16,560 nt of DNA. It comes from JBDHAC01 sp039589195. Lineage in GTDB: Bacteria > Gemmatimonadota > Gemmatimonadetes > Palauibacterales > Palauibacteraceae. Where the stretch lies: contig JBDHHV010000137.1 of assembly GCA_039589195.1 (NCBI GenBank), forward strand, positions 1-16,560, in the 5' to 3' direction. A program made the translations under genes and the position numbers. The notes below the pieces were generated by a model. It made no database searches. It saw only the letters and a list, made by a program, of their open reading frames with translations, and had not been told where the DNA came from. Positions 7,340-15,504 of the stretch are shown in pieces; position 1 is the stretch's first letter; each line of letters begins with the position of its first letter.

Positions 7340-7927
7340 GTGGATACGGCACGATACGTTGTCGCGGTGGTTTGCCTGGTCGGGTTTCCCCCGGCGATCA
7401 CCTACTGGTTCATGCTGCACCCGTTCGTCCATTTCTGGCGGCGCCTGGGGAGGACCGCCACCTACATCGTGCTCGCGATCGGGTTCGTGGCCACCGGTGT
7501 GGCAGTCTACCTGGTGCGAGATCCCCTACTGGGCATCGACTACGGCACGAACCGCCTGCTGTGGATCCCGGCGGCGGCGTGCTACGTGGCCACGGTCTGG
7601 ATCCAGATACGGATCAGGAAGCAGCTCACCTTCTCGGTCCTCGCTGGTGCCCCGGAGCTCGAAGAGGGTGGAGCGGGTGGCAGGCTGCTCGCGGATGGCC
7701 TGTACGCCCGGGTCCGCCACCCCCGGTACACGGGCGTGGTACTCGGCCTCTTGGCCTTCGCCCTGTTCGCGAACTACCTGGGTACCTACCTGCTCATCCC
7801 GGTCAGCGTCCTCGGGCTGGCCTTGATCGTCAAGTTCGAGGAGCGGGAGCTGGCGGCGCGGTTCGGAGAAGAGTACGAGCGCTATCGCGCGCGCGTGCCG
7901 ATATTCATCCCCCGTCTCCGGGGCTAG
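7340..7927 (+). CDS. Isoprenylcysteine methyltransferase-like membrane protein
   Basis: A 195-aa membrane protein of the ICMT/PEMT-type methyltransferase superfamily. Membrane segments lie at about 5-25, 40-58, 73-90 and a hydrophobic pair at about 132-166. The conserved C-terminal signature is present: GLYARVRHPRYTG at 120-132 (SAM-binding RHPxY) and EERELAARFGEEYERYRARVP at 167-187. Enzymes of this superfamily methylate isoprenylcysteine, phospholipids or other membrane-embedded substrates; the substrate here is unknown. The GTG start at 7340 has GGAG at 7327-7330, a slightly long spacing. Its TAG stop shares the CTAG tetranucleotide with the stop of the convergent ATPase gene. Confidence 0.85.
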   Translation: MDTARYVVAVVCLVGFPPAITYWFMLHPFVHFWRRLGRTATYIVLAIGFVATGVAVYLVRDPLLGIDYGTNRLLWIPAAACYVATVWIQIRIRKQLTFSVLAGAPELEEGGAGGRLLADGLYARVRHPRYTGVVLGLLAFALFANYLGTYLLIPVSVLGLALIVKFEERELAARFGEEYERYRARVPIFIPRLRG

Positions 7928-10450
7928 AAGGCCGGGCTCTCCTCCACCGACGTCGTTCCATCGGGGGTCCGGACCGTCGAGCGCCAATGCGGGGCCCAAC
8001 CGATCGCCACGTACGAGATGTCCACGTCGGCACGGCGCGGGTTGACGGCCACCTCGTCGAGCTCGAGCGCCGCCTGATCCCACCTCGCCGTGATCTCGGC
8101 CACCTCCTCGGCCAGCTTCCCGTTCATGGCCTGGACCTCGGCCTGGAGCGCCTCCACGTTCTCCTCCGCCTCCTCGGCGCGCATCTTCGCAGACGAGCTC
8201 ATGCGCATCCGTCTGAGGCTCGATGAGGCGGTGCGCGACGAGCGTCGTCCCAGAAACATCCCGACCACCGACTCGCCGATCGACACGAGCGTCTCGCGCT
8301 TGCGGGCGGACGCCTCGGCCTCGCGCTTGTCGAGCATCGCCTGGGCCCGACGCAGCCTCTCTCCCAGCCGCGTGAGCTGTTTCTCGTATCGGTCCTCGAT
8401 CTTGTCGACCTCCGCATCGCGGCTCTCACGGGCCGCCTGGGTCAGACGCAGGCGAAACTCCTGCGGTGTCTCACCCGGCTCCGAGAACGCATCGACGTCG
8501 GGGCTGTGATACAGGGTGAGTCGTCGAGCGCGGTACAGGTGGTCGGCGAGGTCTCTGGCCGCGGCCTTCACTTCGCTTTCCTGGTTCATCGCTTGCGGGA
8601 GAAACGCGAAGCGTGCGTCGGAATGTCCGGGGCTGTCCTGCCATTCGCCGGGGGGCGAGCCCACGGCATCGGCCACGTCCCAACGAATCACCTCCTGCGC
8701 GTCGGGCCGCGCGAGCAGCGCGAATTCCTCCGTCGCCGCCGCCCGCGACTTCTTGTGCAGGAAATGCACGGAGCCGACACCGAGCACACCGGGATGATAT
8801 ACGACCTGGCTGCTCTCGATCGTGGTGCTCGCCCCGAGCCGGTTCTCGATCTCGAGAGCGGCGGCGGTGCGTCCGACACCGAGCGGCAGGTAGACCTGGC
8901 GCAACCCGGCGGCCAGGCCCGGTGGCGTCGAAGTCAGGTCCGCACCGCTGTCTCCAGCCTCGCTCGCCACCGCCGCGCGTCCCGCCGTGTCTTCCGTCGT
9001 GTCTTCCGTCGTGTCCGCAGGCATCGTCGCGGGCTCGCCGGCGCTCGGGGTGTCCTTGGGAGCAGCGACCGCGGCGGTCTCCGGCGCGTCGGGCTCGCGC
9101 CCCGACATCAGGCCCGCCACCTGCTCCCGGGTCAGCGGACCGCGCAGGTAGCTCATCGCCCACCGCGTCCTGAACGTGATCGGTGCATCCTCATGCACGT
9201 TGTGTAGCAGGAACACCCGCTTGTCGAGACTCGAGATCAGCTTGTCGAGCTCATCCCGTCCCAGCGCCTGACCGGATTCCGCCGCGGCCGTCTCGAGTCC
9301 TTCGAGCACTCGCATCTTGTCACGCTCGGTTTGCAGCCGGCCGATGAACCACGTGCCCGCGTTCGTGAGCGCCTTGTAGTCCAGATCGACCGGGTTCTGA
9401 GTCGTGAGGACCACGCCCAGGCCGTACGCGCGGGCCTGCTTGAATAGCGTGAGGAACGGTCGTTTGCTCGGCGGCTCCGCCACGGGCGGGAGGAAGCCGA
9501 AGATCTCATCCATGTACAGGAGCGCGCGCAAGCTCGTCGTTCCAGGCTGCGCCCGCATCCAGGTGATCACCTGATTGAGGAGCATCGTCACGAAGAACAT
9601 CCGCTCCGCATCGGACAGGTGCGCGATATAGAAGATCGAGTGACGCGGGCGTCCTTCCGGCGTGCAAGCCCGGGGCCGCGATCAGGTTGTTGAGCTGCAT
9701 GGCGAGCGCCATGCGCTCCTTCTGCGGGAAGAACGTGTCGACGTCGAACACGCCCAGCCGGCGTACGGGTGGATCCTGGATCGCGAGGATGAGCGTCGCG
9801 AGATCCAGATCCCGGCCTTTCTTCCAATGGTGCTCGAAGATGTTGGCCAGCAGGATGTGCTCGCGCGACCGGACCGGGTCGGCGTCGACCCCGATCAGGC
9901 CAAGGATACCGCTCACGGTGCCGCTCACCCGCTCCCGGAGGTACTCGGCGTCGTTCTCCCAATCGCCGTCGGGGGCCGCGAACGAGCTCATCACCGACAC
10001 CGGGATGCCCGCGTCGCTCCCCGGGGTATAGATCGCGAAGTCCGTCGTTTCGCGTAGCGTGCGGATCCGTTCCCCGGATTGACCCCACTTGCCCAGCCCT
10101 TTCCGCCACAAGTCGGCTTGGGCCGCTGCGAATTCGTCGATCTCCATCCCCTTTCGACGCGCATCGTCGACGTTCACCCAGGGCTGGAAGTCCTCGGGTC
10201 GCAGGTCGGGGAAGGTCAGGAGGAGGTTGGTGATGTCCCCCTTGGGATCGATGATGATGGCGGGGACCCGGTCGAGGGCCGCTTCTTCCAGCAGATCGAG
10301 GCAAAGGCCCGTCTTCCCGCTTCCGGTCATCCCGATGCAGACGGCGTGCGTGGTGAGATCGCGCGCGTCGTAGAGGACGAGCTGATTCAGGTCCTCTCCC
10401 CCGGCGTGCTCCGCCCCGAGATAGAAGGCTCCCAGCTTCTCGAATTCCAT
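7924..10450 (-). pseudogene. HerA/YjgR-like ATPase broken by an internal deletion
   Basis: A large P-loop ATPase resembling HerA-type and DUF853 (YjgR-like) proteins. The N-terminal frame from ATG 10450 (AGGAG 7 nt upstream) carries Walker A GMTGSGKT and PAIIIDPKGDITN, and runs to MQLNNLIAAPG. The similarity then resumes in another frame at 9663 with TPEGRPRHSIFYIAHLSD, followed by Walker B ALLYMDEIFG, TTQNPVDLDYK and TWFIGRLQTERDK. Between them the family usually has a segment of about 17 residues, so about 47 nt appear deleted. Restoring 47 nt gives an 858-codon frame. The C-terminal third has a Thr/Glu/Ala-rich linker (TTEDTTEDT), then a long coiled coil (DAEVDKIEDRYEKQLTRLGE onwards) and a short terminal domain. 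If the break is real, the motor is split and probably inactive; if an error, the gene is intact. It is divergent from the OPT gene. Confidence 0.82.
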
Positions 10451-10586
10451 GAAACGCTCCTGCCTTTTCCAGCTCCCGCTCGTGGCGATCAGCTCCGGCG
10501 CCACGCTATGGCGGCCGGACCGGCTACATGGCTAGGCTGTGTCCCCACGGTGCCTCACCACCGGTGCCACAGTCACTGCCAGTGCA

Positions 10587-10616
10587 CATATAGGCTGCGG
10601 CCTTCGTGACCTGCAA
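10587..10616 (-). promoter_or_regulatory. Possible promoter for the ATPase gene
   Basis: On the minus strand TTGCAG (10616-10611) is followed after 18 nt by TATATG (10592-10587). These match sigma-70 boxes at 3/6 and 4/6 positions. The site lies in the 190-nt spacer between the divergent ATPase and OPT genes, about 137 nt ahead of the ATPase start. On the plus strand an overlapping TATAGG (10589-10594) could serve the OPT gene, but I see no matching -35. Weak evidence. Confidence 0.25.
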
Positions 10617-10640
10617 CACGGCATCCGATCGAGCAAGGAT

Positions 10641-12588
10641 ATGAGTGCGAAGAAGCTCTCCTCAAAGGCGTACGAGCTAAAGCCGGGCGAGACCTACGAG
10701 CCGTACACCGCCGGTCAGACGCTTTCCGAGTTTACCGTCAAGGCGGCGGTATCGGGGATCTTGTTGGGGATCATCTTCGGCGCCGCCAATACATACCTGG
10801 GCCTGAAGGCCGGATTGACGATCAGCACGTCGATCCCGGTGGCAGTGCTGACGGTGGTGGCGTTCCGGCTGTTGAGCGCGTTCGGGATGCAGCACAACAT
10901 CCTCGAAGCCAACATGTCGCAGACCATCGGGTCCGCCAGCTCGTCGGTGGCGTCGGGCGTGCTGTTCACGATCCCGGCGCTGTTCATCTGGGGCATGTCA
11001 CCGCCGCTGGGGCAGATCACCCTGCTCGCGATGGCCGGGGGTCTGATCGGGGTTCTCTCCATGATCCCCCTGCGTCGCTACCTCATCAAGCAGGAGCACG
11101 GGGTGCTGCCGTATCCGGAGGGGCTCGCCTGCGCCGAGGTGCTGGTGGCGGCCGAGGGCGGTGGCCGACAGGCGGCGCCGGTCTTCCTCGGTCTGGGCGT
11201 CGGGATGCTGTTCAAGCTCATCACCGACGGCTTCAAGTTCGTCCGTAACGAGTTCGAGCTGGCGCTGGGCTTCAAGGCCAACGCCTCGATCGCCGTGTCG
11301 CCGGCCCTGATCGGCGTCGGCTACATCCTCGGGATCCGAATCGCCACGGTGATGGTCGCCGGCGGCGCCCTGTCGGCCTTCATCATCATTCCGCTCATCA
11401 ACTGGTGGGGCGCTGGACTGACCGAGCCCTTCTTCCCCGAGACGGAGATGCTGATCCGCGAGATGGAAGCGGGCGACATCTGGAACCGGTACGTGCGCTA
11501 CATCGGGGCCGGTGCGGTGGCAGCCGGGGGCATCATTACGCTGGTGAAGTCGATCCCCACGATGGTGGAGTCGTTCAAGCTGGGGCTGGCGCAGATCAAG
11601 ACGCGGATCCCGGGGCAAACGGCCGACCGCACCTCCCTCGACCTGTCCTTCGTTGCTGATCCTGGGCGCCATTCTGGTGGTGCTGACACTGGTCCCGGGC
11701 ATACTCGGGTACCTCGACTCCGTGGCCGTGCGCGCGCTGGCGTCGATCCTGATCGCCATCTTCGCGTTCTTCTTCGTCACGGTCAGCTCGAGGATCGTCG
11801 GGCTGGTCGGTGTGACCTCGAACCCGACGTCCGGGATGACCATCGCGACGTTGTTGGGGACGAGCCTGATCTTCTACCTGATGGGTTGGACGGACATGCT
11901 GGGGAAGGCCACGGCTCTCATGGTCGGGACCGCCGTGTGCATCGCCGCGTCGATCGCGGGCGACACCTCGCAGGATCTCAAGACCGGCTACCTCCTGGGC
12001 GCCACACCGAAGCGGCAGCAGCTGGGCGAGCTGATCGGTGTGATCACTTCGGCCGGTTTCGTGTGTCTCGTCGTGATCATGCTCAACCAGAACGTGGAAG
12101 GCGGGCTCGGCGGTGCGGAGCTGCCCGCGCCGCAGGCAGTGCTGATGAAGCTGGTCATCGACGGGGTGTTGGATCAGAACCTGCCGTGGGCCCTGATCGG
12201 GATCGGGGTCGCGATCGCGTCCGTGGCGGCGATGTTCAAGATCCCGGTCCTCGCTTTCGCGGTCGGGGTGTATCTGCCCCTGTCCACCATGGGGGCCGTC
12301 TTCCTCGGCGGGCTCATGCGCCACCTGTTGACGCGTAAGGTCGATCCGGACGTATCCGAGCGGAGGCGTGAGCGAGGCGTCTTGTTCGGTTCCGGGCTCG
12401 TCGGCGGGGGAGGGCTCACCGGCGTGCTGCTGGCGGTCTGGGTGGGCGCCCGGGGCGGCCGGCGCATCGAGGGCTTCGCGCCCGGTTTTCCGGAGCCGGT
12501 CCTCGTGGGTCTGGCGCTCGTGACCATCTTCCTGATCCTGGGCTGCATGGCCTGGGTCGCGACCCGTGACTCCGGCACCGATTCCTAG
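10641..12588 (+). pseudogene. OPT-family oligopeptide transporter with a frameshift
   Basis: A polytopic membrane transporter of the OPT family, which takes up peptides or related metal-chelate substrates with protons. The first frame (ATG 10641 to about 11651) starts with KAYELKPGETYEPYT and then many membrane segments, including GIIFGAANTYLGLKAGLTIS, HNILEANMSQTIGSASSSVA and GVLPYPEGLACAEVLVA. At 11652 the frame breaks within DLSF(V). The second frame resumes at 11653 (LLILGAILVVLTLVPGILGY) and keeps family features such as GVTSNPTSGMTIATLL and AGDTSQDLKTGYLLGATPKRQQ to TAG 12586-12588. Adding 2 nt, for example GTGTTG in place of GTTG, restores a 649-aa protein. Both halves are well preserved, so sequencing error or a very recent mutation is likely. 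AAGGAT sits unusually close to the ATG. Confidence 0.85.
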
Positions 12589-12598
12589 GAGGCTTACG

Positions 12599-12670
12599 GC
12601 GGACATCAGACACGCGGGACATCCGACCCGCGGAACATCCCACCCGCGGAACATCCGACCCGCGGAACCG
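12599..12670. repeat. Tandem 16-nt repeats (array B)
   Basis: About four and a half copies of a 16-nt unit with best copy GCGGAACATCCGACCC. Units begin at 12599 (a 15-nt degenerate copy), 12614, 12630, 12646 and a partial at 12662. The palindrome CCGCGG recurs at 12628, 12644 and 12660, exactly 16 nt apart, and GCGGG/CCCGC arms can pair across each unit. The array starts 11 nt after the OPT stop. It has the same period and design as the array at 7230-7293 but a different sequence. Possible roles are a 3'-end structure, a protein-binding array or neutral satellite DNA. Confidence 0.9.
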
Positions 12671-12740
12671 TAGCAGCGAACGGGAGTTGTTAGGTTGTGA
12701 CGTCAGTGGCGTGGCGCACCGGAACGCGATGCGCCGCCGA

Positions 12741-12753
12741 CCGGTTACACCGG
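12741..12753. other. Inverted repeat upstream of the plug-domain gene
   Basis: CCGGT-TAC-ACCGG is a perfect 5-bp inverted repeat 33 nt before the GTG start at 12787. A second palindrome, TGACGTCA, lies at 12698-12705. Either could be a regulator site in the leader of the TonB-plug gene. I could not place a promoter around them. Confidence 0.25.
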
Positions 12754-12786
12754 CGAAGCACGCATCACACAGCGAGTGGAGTTGCG

Positions 12787-13608
12787 GTGCGACGAACAAC
12801 GCGGATGACCCGGCGGGCGAGCCCCATCGCGATCCTCCTCCTCGGGGCCCCGACCGTCCTTCCGGCGCAGGAAGAGGCCGGCCCCGGGACCAGACAGGAG
12901 ACGCGCGAGCTGGCCGTGCTGGTCGGACAAGTCGTAAGCGCCGCCACGGGCGCGCCCATCGACGGCGCGGTCGTTTCGTCGGTCGGTTCCGGGTTCGGGG
13001 CGATCACGGACAGCACGGGCAACTTCAATATCCCGCAAGCATACGCCGGCACCGATACGATCGAGGTCCGCTTCATCGGGTACGAGCCCAGCCGCACGGA
13101 GATCTCGCTCGAGGCCGGCGAGACCAGCCGGGTCACGTTGCTTCTCAGCCCCACGGTCCTCCGCGTGGCCGACCTGACGGTGGAGGTCCGGCGCGACCGG
13201 CGGAGCCGAAAGCTGGCGGGGTTCCTCGAACGGCGCGCGAAGGGCTTCGGCATGTTCTTCTCGCCGCGAGACATCCAAAACCGGTCCCCGCGATTGACGA
13301 GCGATCTGCTGCGTGGACTTCCCGGTGTTCGCGTTACAAGGATCGAGCACGGGAGAGCCCAAGTCTTCGTGGGACGCGGCGCCCGGGCCGACTGCCCGCC
13401 CGCCGTCTATCTCGATGGCGTCTACCAGTCGGGTCTACAGCCCGACGACATTCCGCGCGAGGACCTGGGCGCGATGGAGCTCTACAGGGGCGCCACGGAC
13501 ACGCCCGTGGAGTTCATGCACACGACCGGCCGTACGTGTGGCGCGGTGGTCATCTGGACGCCCGATGGACCGGACTTCTTCAGGAACTGGGATCCGGACG
13601 GACGCTGA
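12787..13608 (+). CDS. Secreted protein with CarboxypepD-regulatory-like and TonB plug domains, no barrel
   Basis: A 273-aa exported protein. The signal peptide is about 1-28 (SPIAILLLGAPTVLPAQ). Residues 44-122 form a carboxypeptidase-regulatory-like beta-sandwich (VLVGQVVSAATGAPIDGAVV, ITDSTGNFNIP, VRFIGYEPS). After a basic linker (RRDRRSRK) residues 165-257 resemble the plug of TonB-dependent receptors (LTSDLLRGLPGVRV, CPPAVYLDGVY, LGAMELYRG). The beta-barrel that normally follows is absent and the protein ends soon after. Two cysteines, Cys203 (ADCPPAVYLDG) and Cys251 (GRTCGAVVIWT), could form a disulfide. The GTG at 12787 has GGAG with a 5-nt gap and sits directly before the signal peptide, so the open frame from 12697 is rejected. 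Role unknown. Its 3' end overlaps the convergent OsmC gene by 29 nt. Confidence 0.85.
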   Translation: MRRTTRMTRRASPIAILLLGAPTVLPAQEEAGPGTRQETRELAVLVGQVVSAATGAPIDGAVVSSVGSGFGAITDSTGNFNIPQAYAGTDTIEVRFIGYEPSRTEISLEAGETSRVTLLLSPTVLRVADLTVEVRRDRRSRKLAGFLERRAKGFGMFFSPRDIQNRSPRLTSDLLRGLPGVRVTRIEHGRAQVFVGRGARADCPPAVYLDGVYQSGLQPDDIPREDLGAMELYRGATDTPVEFMHTTGRTCGAVVIWTPDGPDFFRNWDPDGR

Positions 13609-13990
13609 CCCGCCACTCCAACTCGATGTCGTCTTTCAGGGTGTGGTACACGCTGCAGTAGGTGTCGAACGACAGCTGGACCGCCCGCTCCGCCTTCTTC
13701 GGATCCACGTCACCCACGATCTCGAAGTCCAGCTCGAAGCGTGTATAACGTCTGGGCGGGTCGGGGCGGCGCTCTCCACGTGCGGTGACCCGCAGCTCGC
13801 GTAGATCCTGGCGTCCTTTCTGCAGGATGTCGACGACATCGGCGGATGTGCACGCCGTCAGTGATTGGAGCACCATGCTGACGGGTGACACGCCGGCCTT
13901 TCCGTTCCCATCGATCGCGGTTCGAACTTCACCGCGCCGGCCCTCGAACTTCAAGCCGTCACCACACCATTCGACCTGTACCTGCTCCAT
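13580..13990 (-). CDS. OsmC-family protein
   Basis: A 136-aa protein of the OsmC/Ohr superfamily, small dimeric enzymes many of which reduce organic hydroperoxides with paired cysteines. The two conserved cysteines are present: Cys47 in SLTACTSADVVDIL and Cys112 in TYCSVYHTL. The middle strand block RYTRFELDFEIVGDVDPKKAERAV is typical of the family. The pattern, with Cys47 after SPVSMVLQSL and a DPKKAE segment, fits the general OsmC (YhfA-like) branch better than Ohr. Length is normal and it appears cytoplasmic. The ATG at 13990 has only a weak purine stretch (GGATAGG). It is divergent from the Nramp gene by 96 nt. Confidence 0.9.
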   Translation of the reverse strand: MEQVQVEWCGDGLKFEGRRGEVRTAIDGNGKAGVSPVSMVLQSLTACTSADVVDILQKGRQDLRELRVTARGERRPDPPRRYTRFELDFEIVGDVDPKKAERAVQLSFDTYCSVYHTLKDDIELEWRVSVRPDPSS

Positions 13991-14086
13991 GCGTGCCTAT
14001 CCGTCCGTGGGTTGTGGCTTTGCGAGCGCCAGCTACAAACTGATCGGCCGTTGCGCTCCAGGCTACTCCCGACGAGGCTGGGTGAG

Positions 14087-15430
14087 ATGAAGCACGAACC
14101 GGCGCTCGAGGGAAGCGGCGTACCGGCCCCGGTGTCGTCGCGCGCGGGCTGGGCCCGAACCGTGGACCGGGTGAAGTGGCTCGGCCCGGGATTCGTGCTC
14201 GCCGCCACGGCGATCGGCGCCAGTCATCTGGTTCTTGCCCCCACGGCGGGTGCGCTGTTCGGGTACGCCTTGTTATGGGTGGTGCCGTTCAGCCACCTGT
14301 TCAAGTACCCCGCGTTCGAGTTCGGCCCGCGCTTCGCGATCGCGACGGGGACGCCGCTCCTGGAGGGATATCGCCGCATTCCCGGTCCGCGTGGTTGGGC
14401 CCTGTGGGTGTTCCTGCTCGGAACCGTCGTGCAGGGAGTCACGGTTCTCGCCGGAGTTCTCGGCGTGGCCGCCGCCGTGGCCGCCATCGCGGTCCCGGCA
14501 CCGGGCATCCCGGGGTGGAGCCTGATCCTCGGGCTCGCGATCGCGGGCCTGCTCGCGTCAGGGGGGTTCGACGGGCTGTCCGGGCTCAGCAAGTGGATGC
14601 TGCTGATACTGGCCGTGATGACCGGCTTCGCGTTCCTGGCGCGTCCGCCGGGGCCCGGCTTCCTTCCGGGTCTGGTGACACCCGCCATCCCTCCGACCTC
14701 GGTGGTGCTCCTGGCTGCCATCCTGGGTTGGATGCCGACGGGGATCGATGTCGCCGTGTGGCATTCGATGTGGGCCCTCGAGCGTCGAGACGAGTGGGCC
14801 GGGCGGGCGGCCGGGCGCTCCGCAGACGTCTCGCCCACGCTGGGCGCGTTCCGGGTGGGGAGGCTGGACCTTCAACTCGGGTACGGGCTGTCGCTGATCC
14901 TGGCGGTGATGTTCGTCGCCCTCGGGGCCGAGGTGTTGCGTCCCGCCGGGCTCGTACCGCAGGGCGCAGGGGTGGCGCTCGCGATCGGTCGGCTCTACAC
15001 GGAGAGCCTGGGAGCGTGGATCCTACCGGTCTTCATGGTGGCAGCCTTCTTCGGGATGTTCTCGACCGCCTACGGGGTCCTGGACGGATTCCCCCGCGCG
15101 TTCACCGAGACCGTGACACGTCTGTTGCCACGATCGCGGAGCCGAGCCGGACACCTCTTCTGGGGGTTTCTGTTCACGAGCCTGGCGCTCGCGTTCTTCG
15201 AGACGCTCGTAGTCAAAGACCCGGTCTTGCTCGTGTCGATCGCTGCGGTCGTGAGCTTCCTGGTGGCACCGGTCCTGTACGGGCTGAATCACTTCTGTGT
15301 CACGAGACTCATCGACGATCCCGAGCTGCGGCCCGGCCGCGGGATGCGCGCCTGGTCATGGACGGGGATCGTGTGCGTCGCCGCGGCCTCGATCTTCTTC
15401 TTGTACGTGCAGTTCCTCCGGGGCGCGTAG
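14087..15430 (+). CDS. Nramp-family transporter with a non-canonical metal site
   Basis: A 447-aa polytopic membrane protein with about 11 hydrophobic segments and the SLC11/Nramp pattern. The N-terminus leads into TM1 with GPGFVLAATAIGASHL (34-48); canonical Nramps have DPGN here, but this protein has IGAS, so the metal-binding Asp and Asn are absent. TM6 reads GWMPTGIDVAVWHSMW (214-229) in place of the usual MPHN-type motif. FKYPAFEFGPRFAIATG (72-88) is conserved in this branch. Similar GASH-type relatives occur in environmental bacteria, and to my knowledge their substrate is not established. Mn/Fe uptake should not be assumed. GAGG at 14074-14077 supports ATG 14087 over a start at 14012. 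The stop is 74 nt from the convergent metallopeptidase stop. Confidence 0.85.
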   Translation: MKHEPALEGSGVPAPVSSRAGWARTVDRVKWLGPGFVLAATAIGASHLVLAPTAGALFGYALLWVVPFSHLFKYPAFEFGPRFAIATGTPLLEGYRRIPGPRGWALWVFLLGTVVQGVTVLAGVLGVAAAVAAIAVPAPGIPGWSLILGLAIAGLLASGGFDGLSGLSKWMLLILAVMTGFAFLARPPGPGFLPGLVTPAIPPTSVVLLAAILGWMPTGIDVAVWHSMWALERRDEWAGRAAGRSADVSPTLGAFRVGRLDLQLGYGLSLILAVMFVALGAEVLRPAGLVPQGAGVALAIGRLYTESLGAWILPVFMVAAFFGMFSTAYGVLDGFPRAFTETVTRLLPRSRSRAGHLFWGFLFTSLALAFFETLVVKDPVLLVSIAAVVSFLVAPVLYGLNHFCVTRLIDDPELRPGRGMRAWSWTGIVCVAAASIFFLYVQFLRGA

Positions 15431-15504
15431 CGGAAGCCTCACACGTCCCGTTCGCTGCGCGTGGCGGAGTCGAAGCCATCTCCTCCGGCAGCCTGCCAGG
15501 CGCG

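Noticed and set aside
11640..11660. Programmed ribosomal frameshift in the OPT gene
   Set aside because: No slippery heptamer or obvious downstream pseudoknot, and the family is not known for frameshifting; a 2-nt deletion is simpler.
4681..12588. Mobile element or phage insertion as the cause of the broken genes
   Set aside because: No transposase, integrase, terminal inverted repeats or target duplications are visible at any of the breakpoints.
12599..12670. CRISPR array interpretation of the 16-nt repeats (also 7230-7293)
   Set aside because: Units are only 16 nt and contiguous, without unique spacers, and no cas genes are present.
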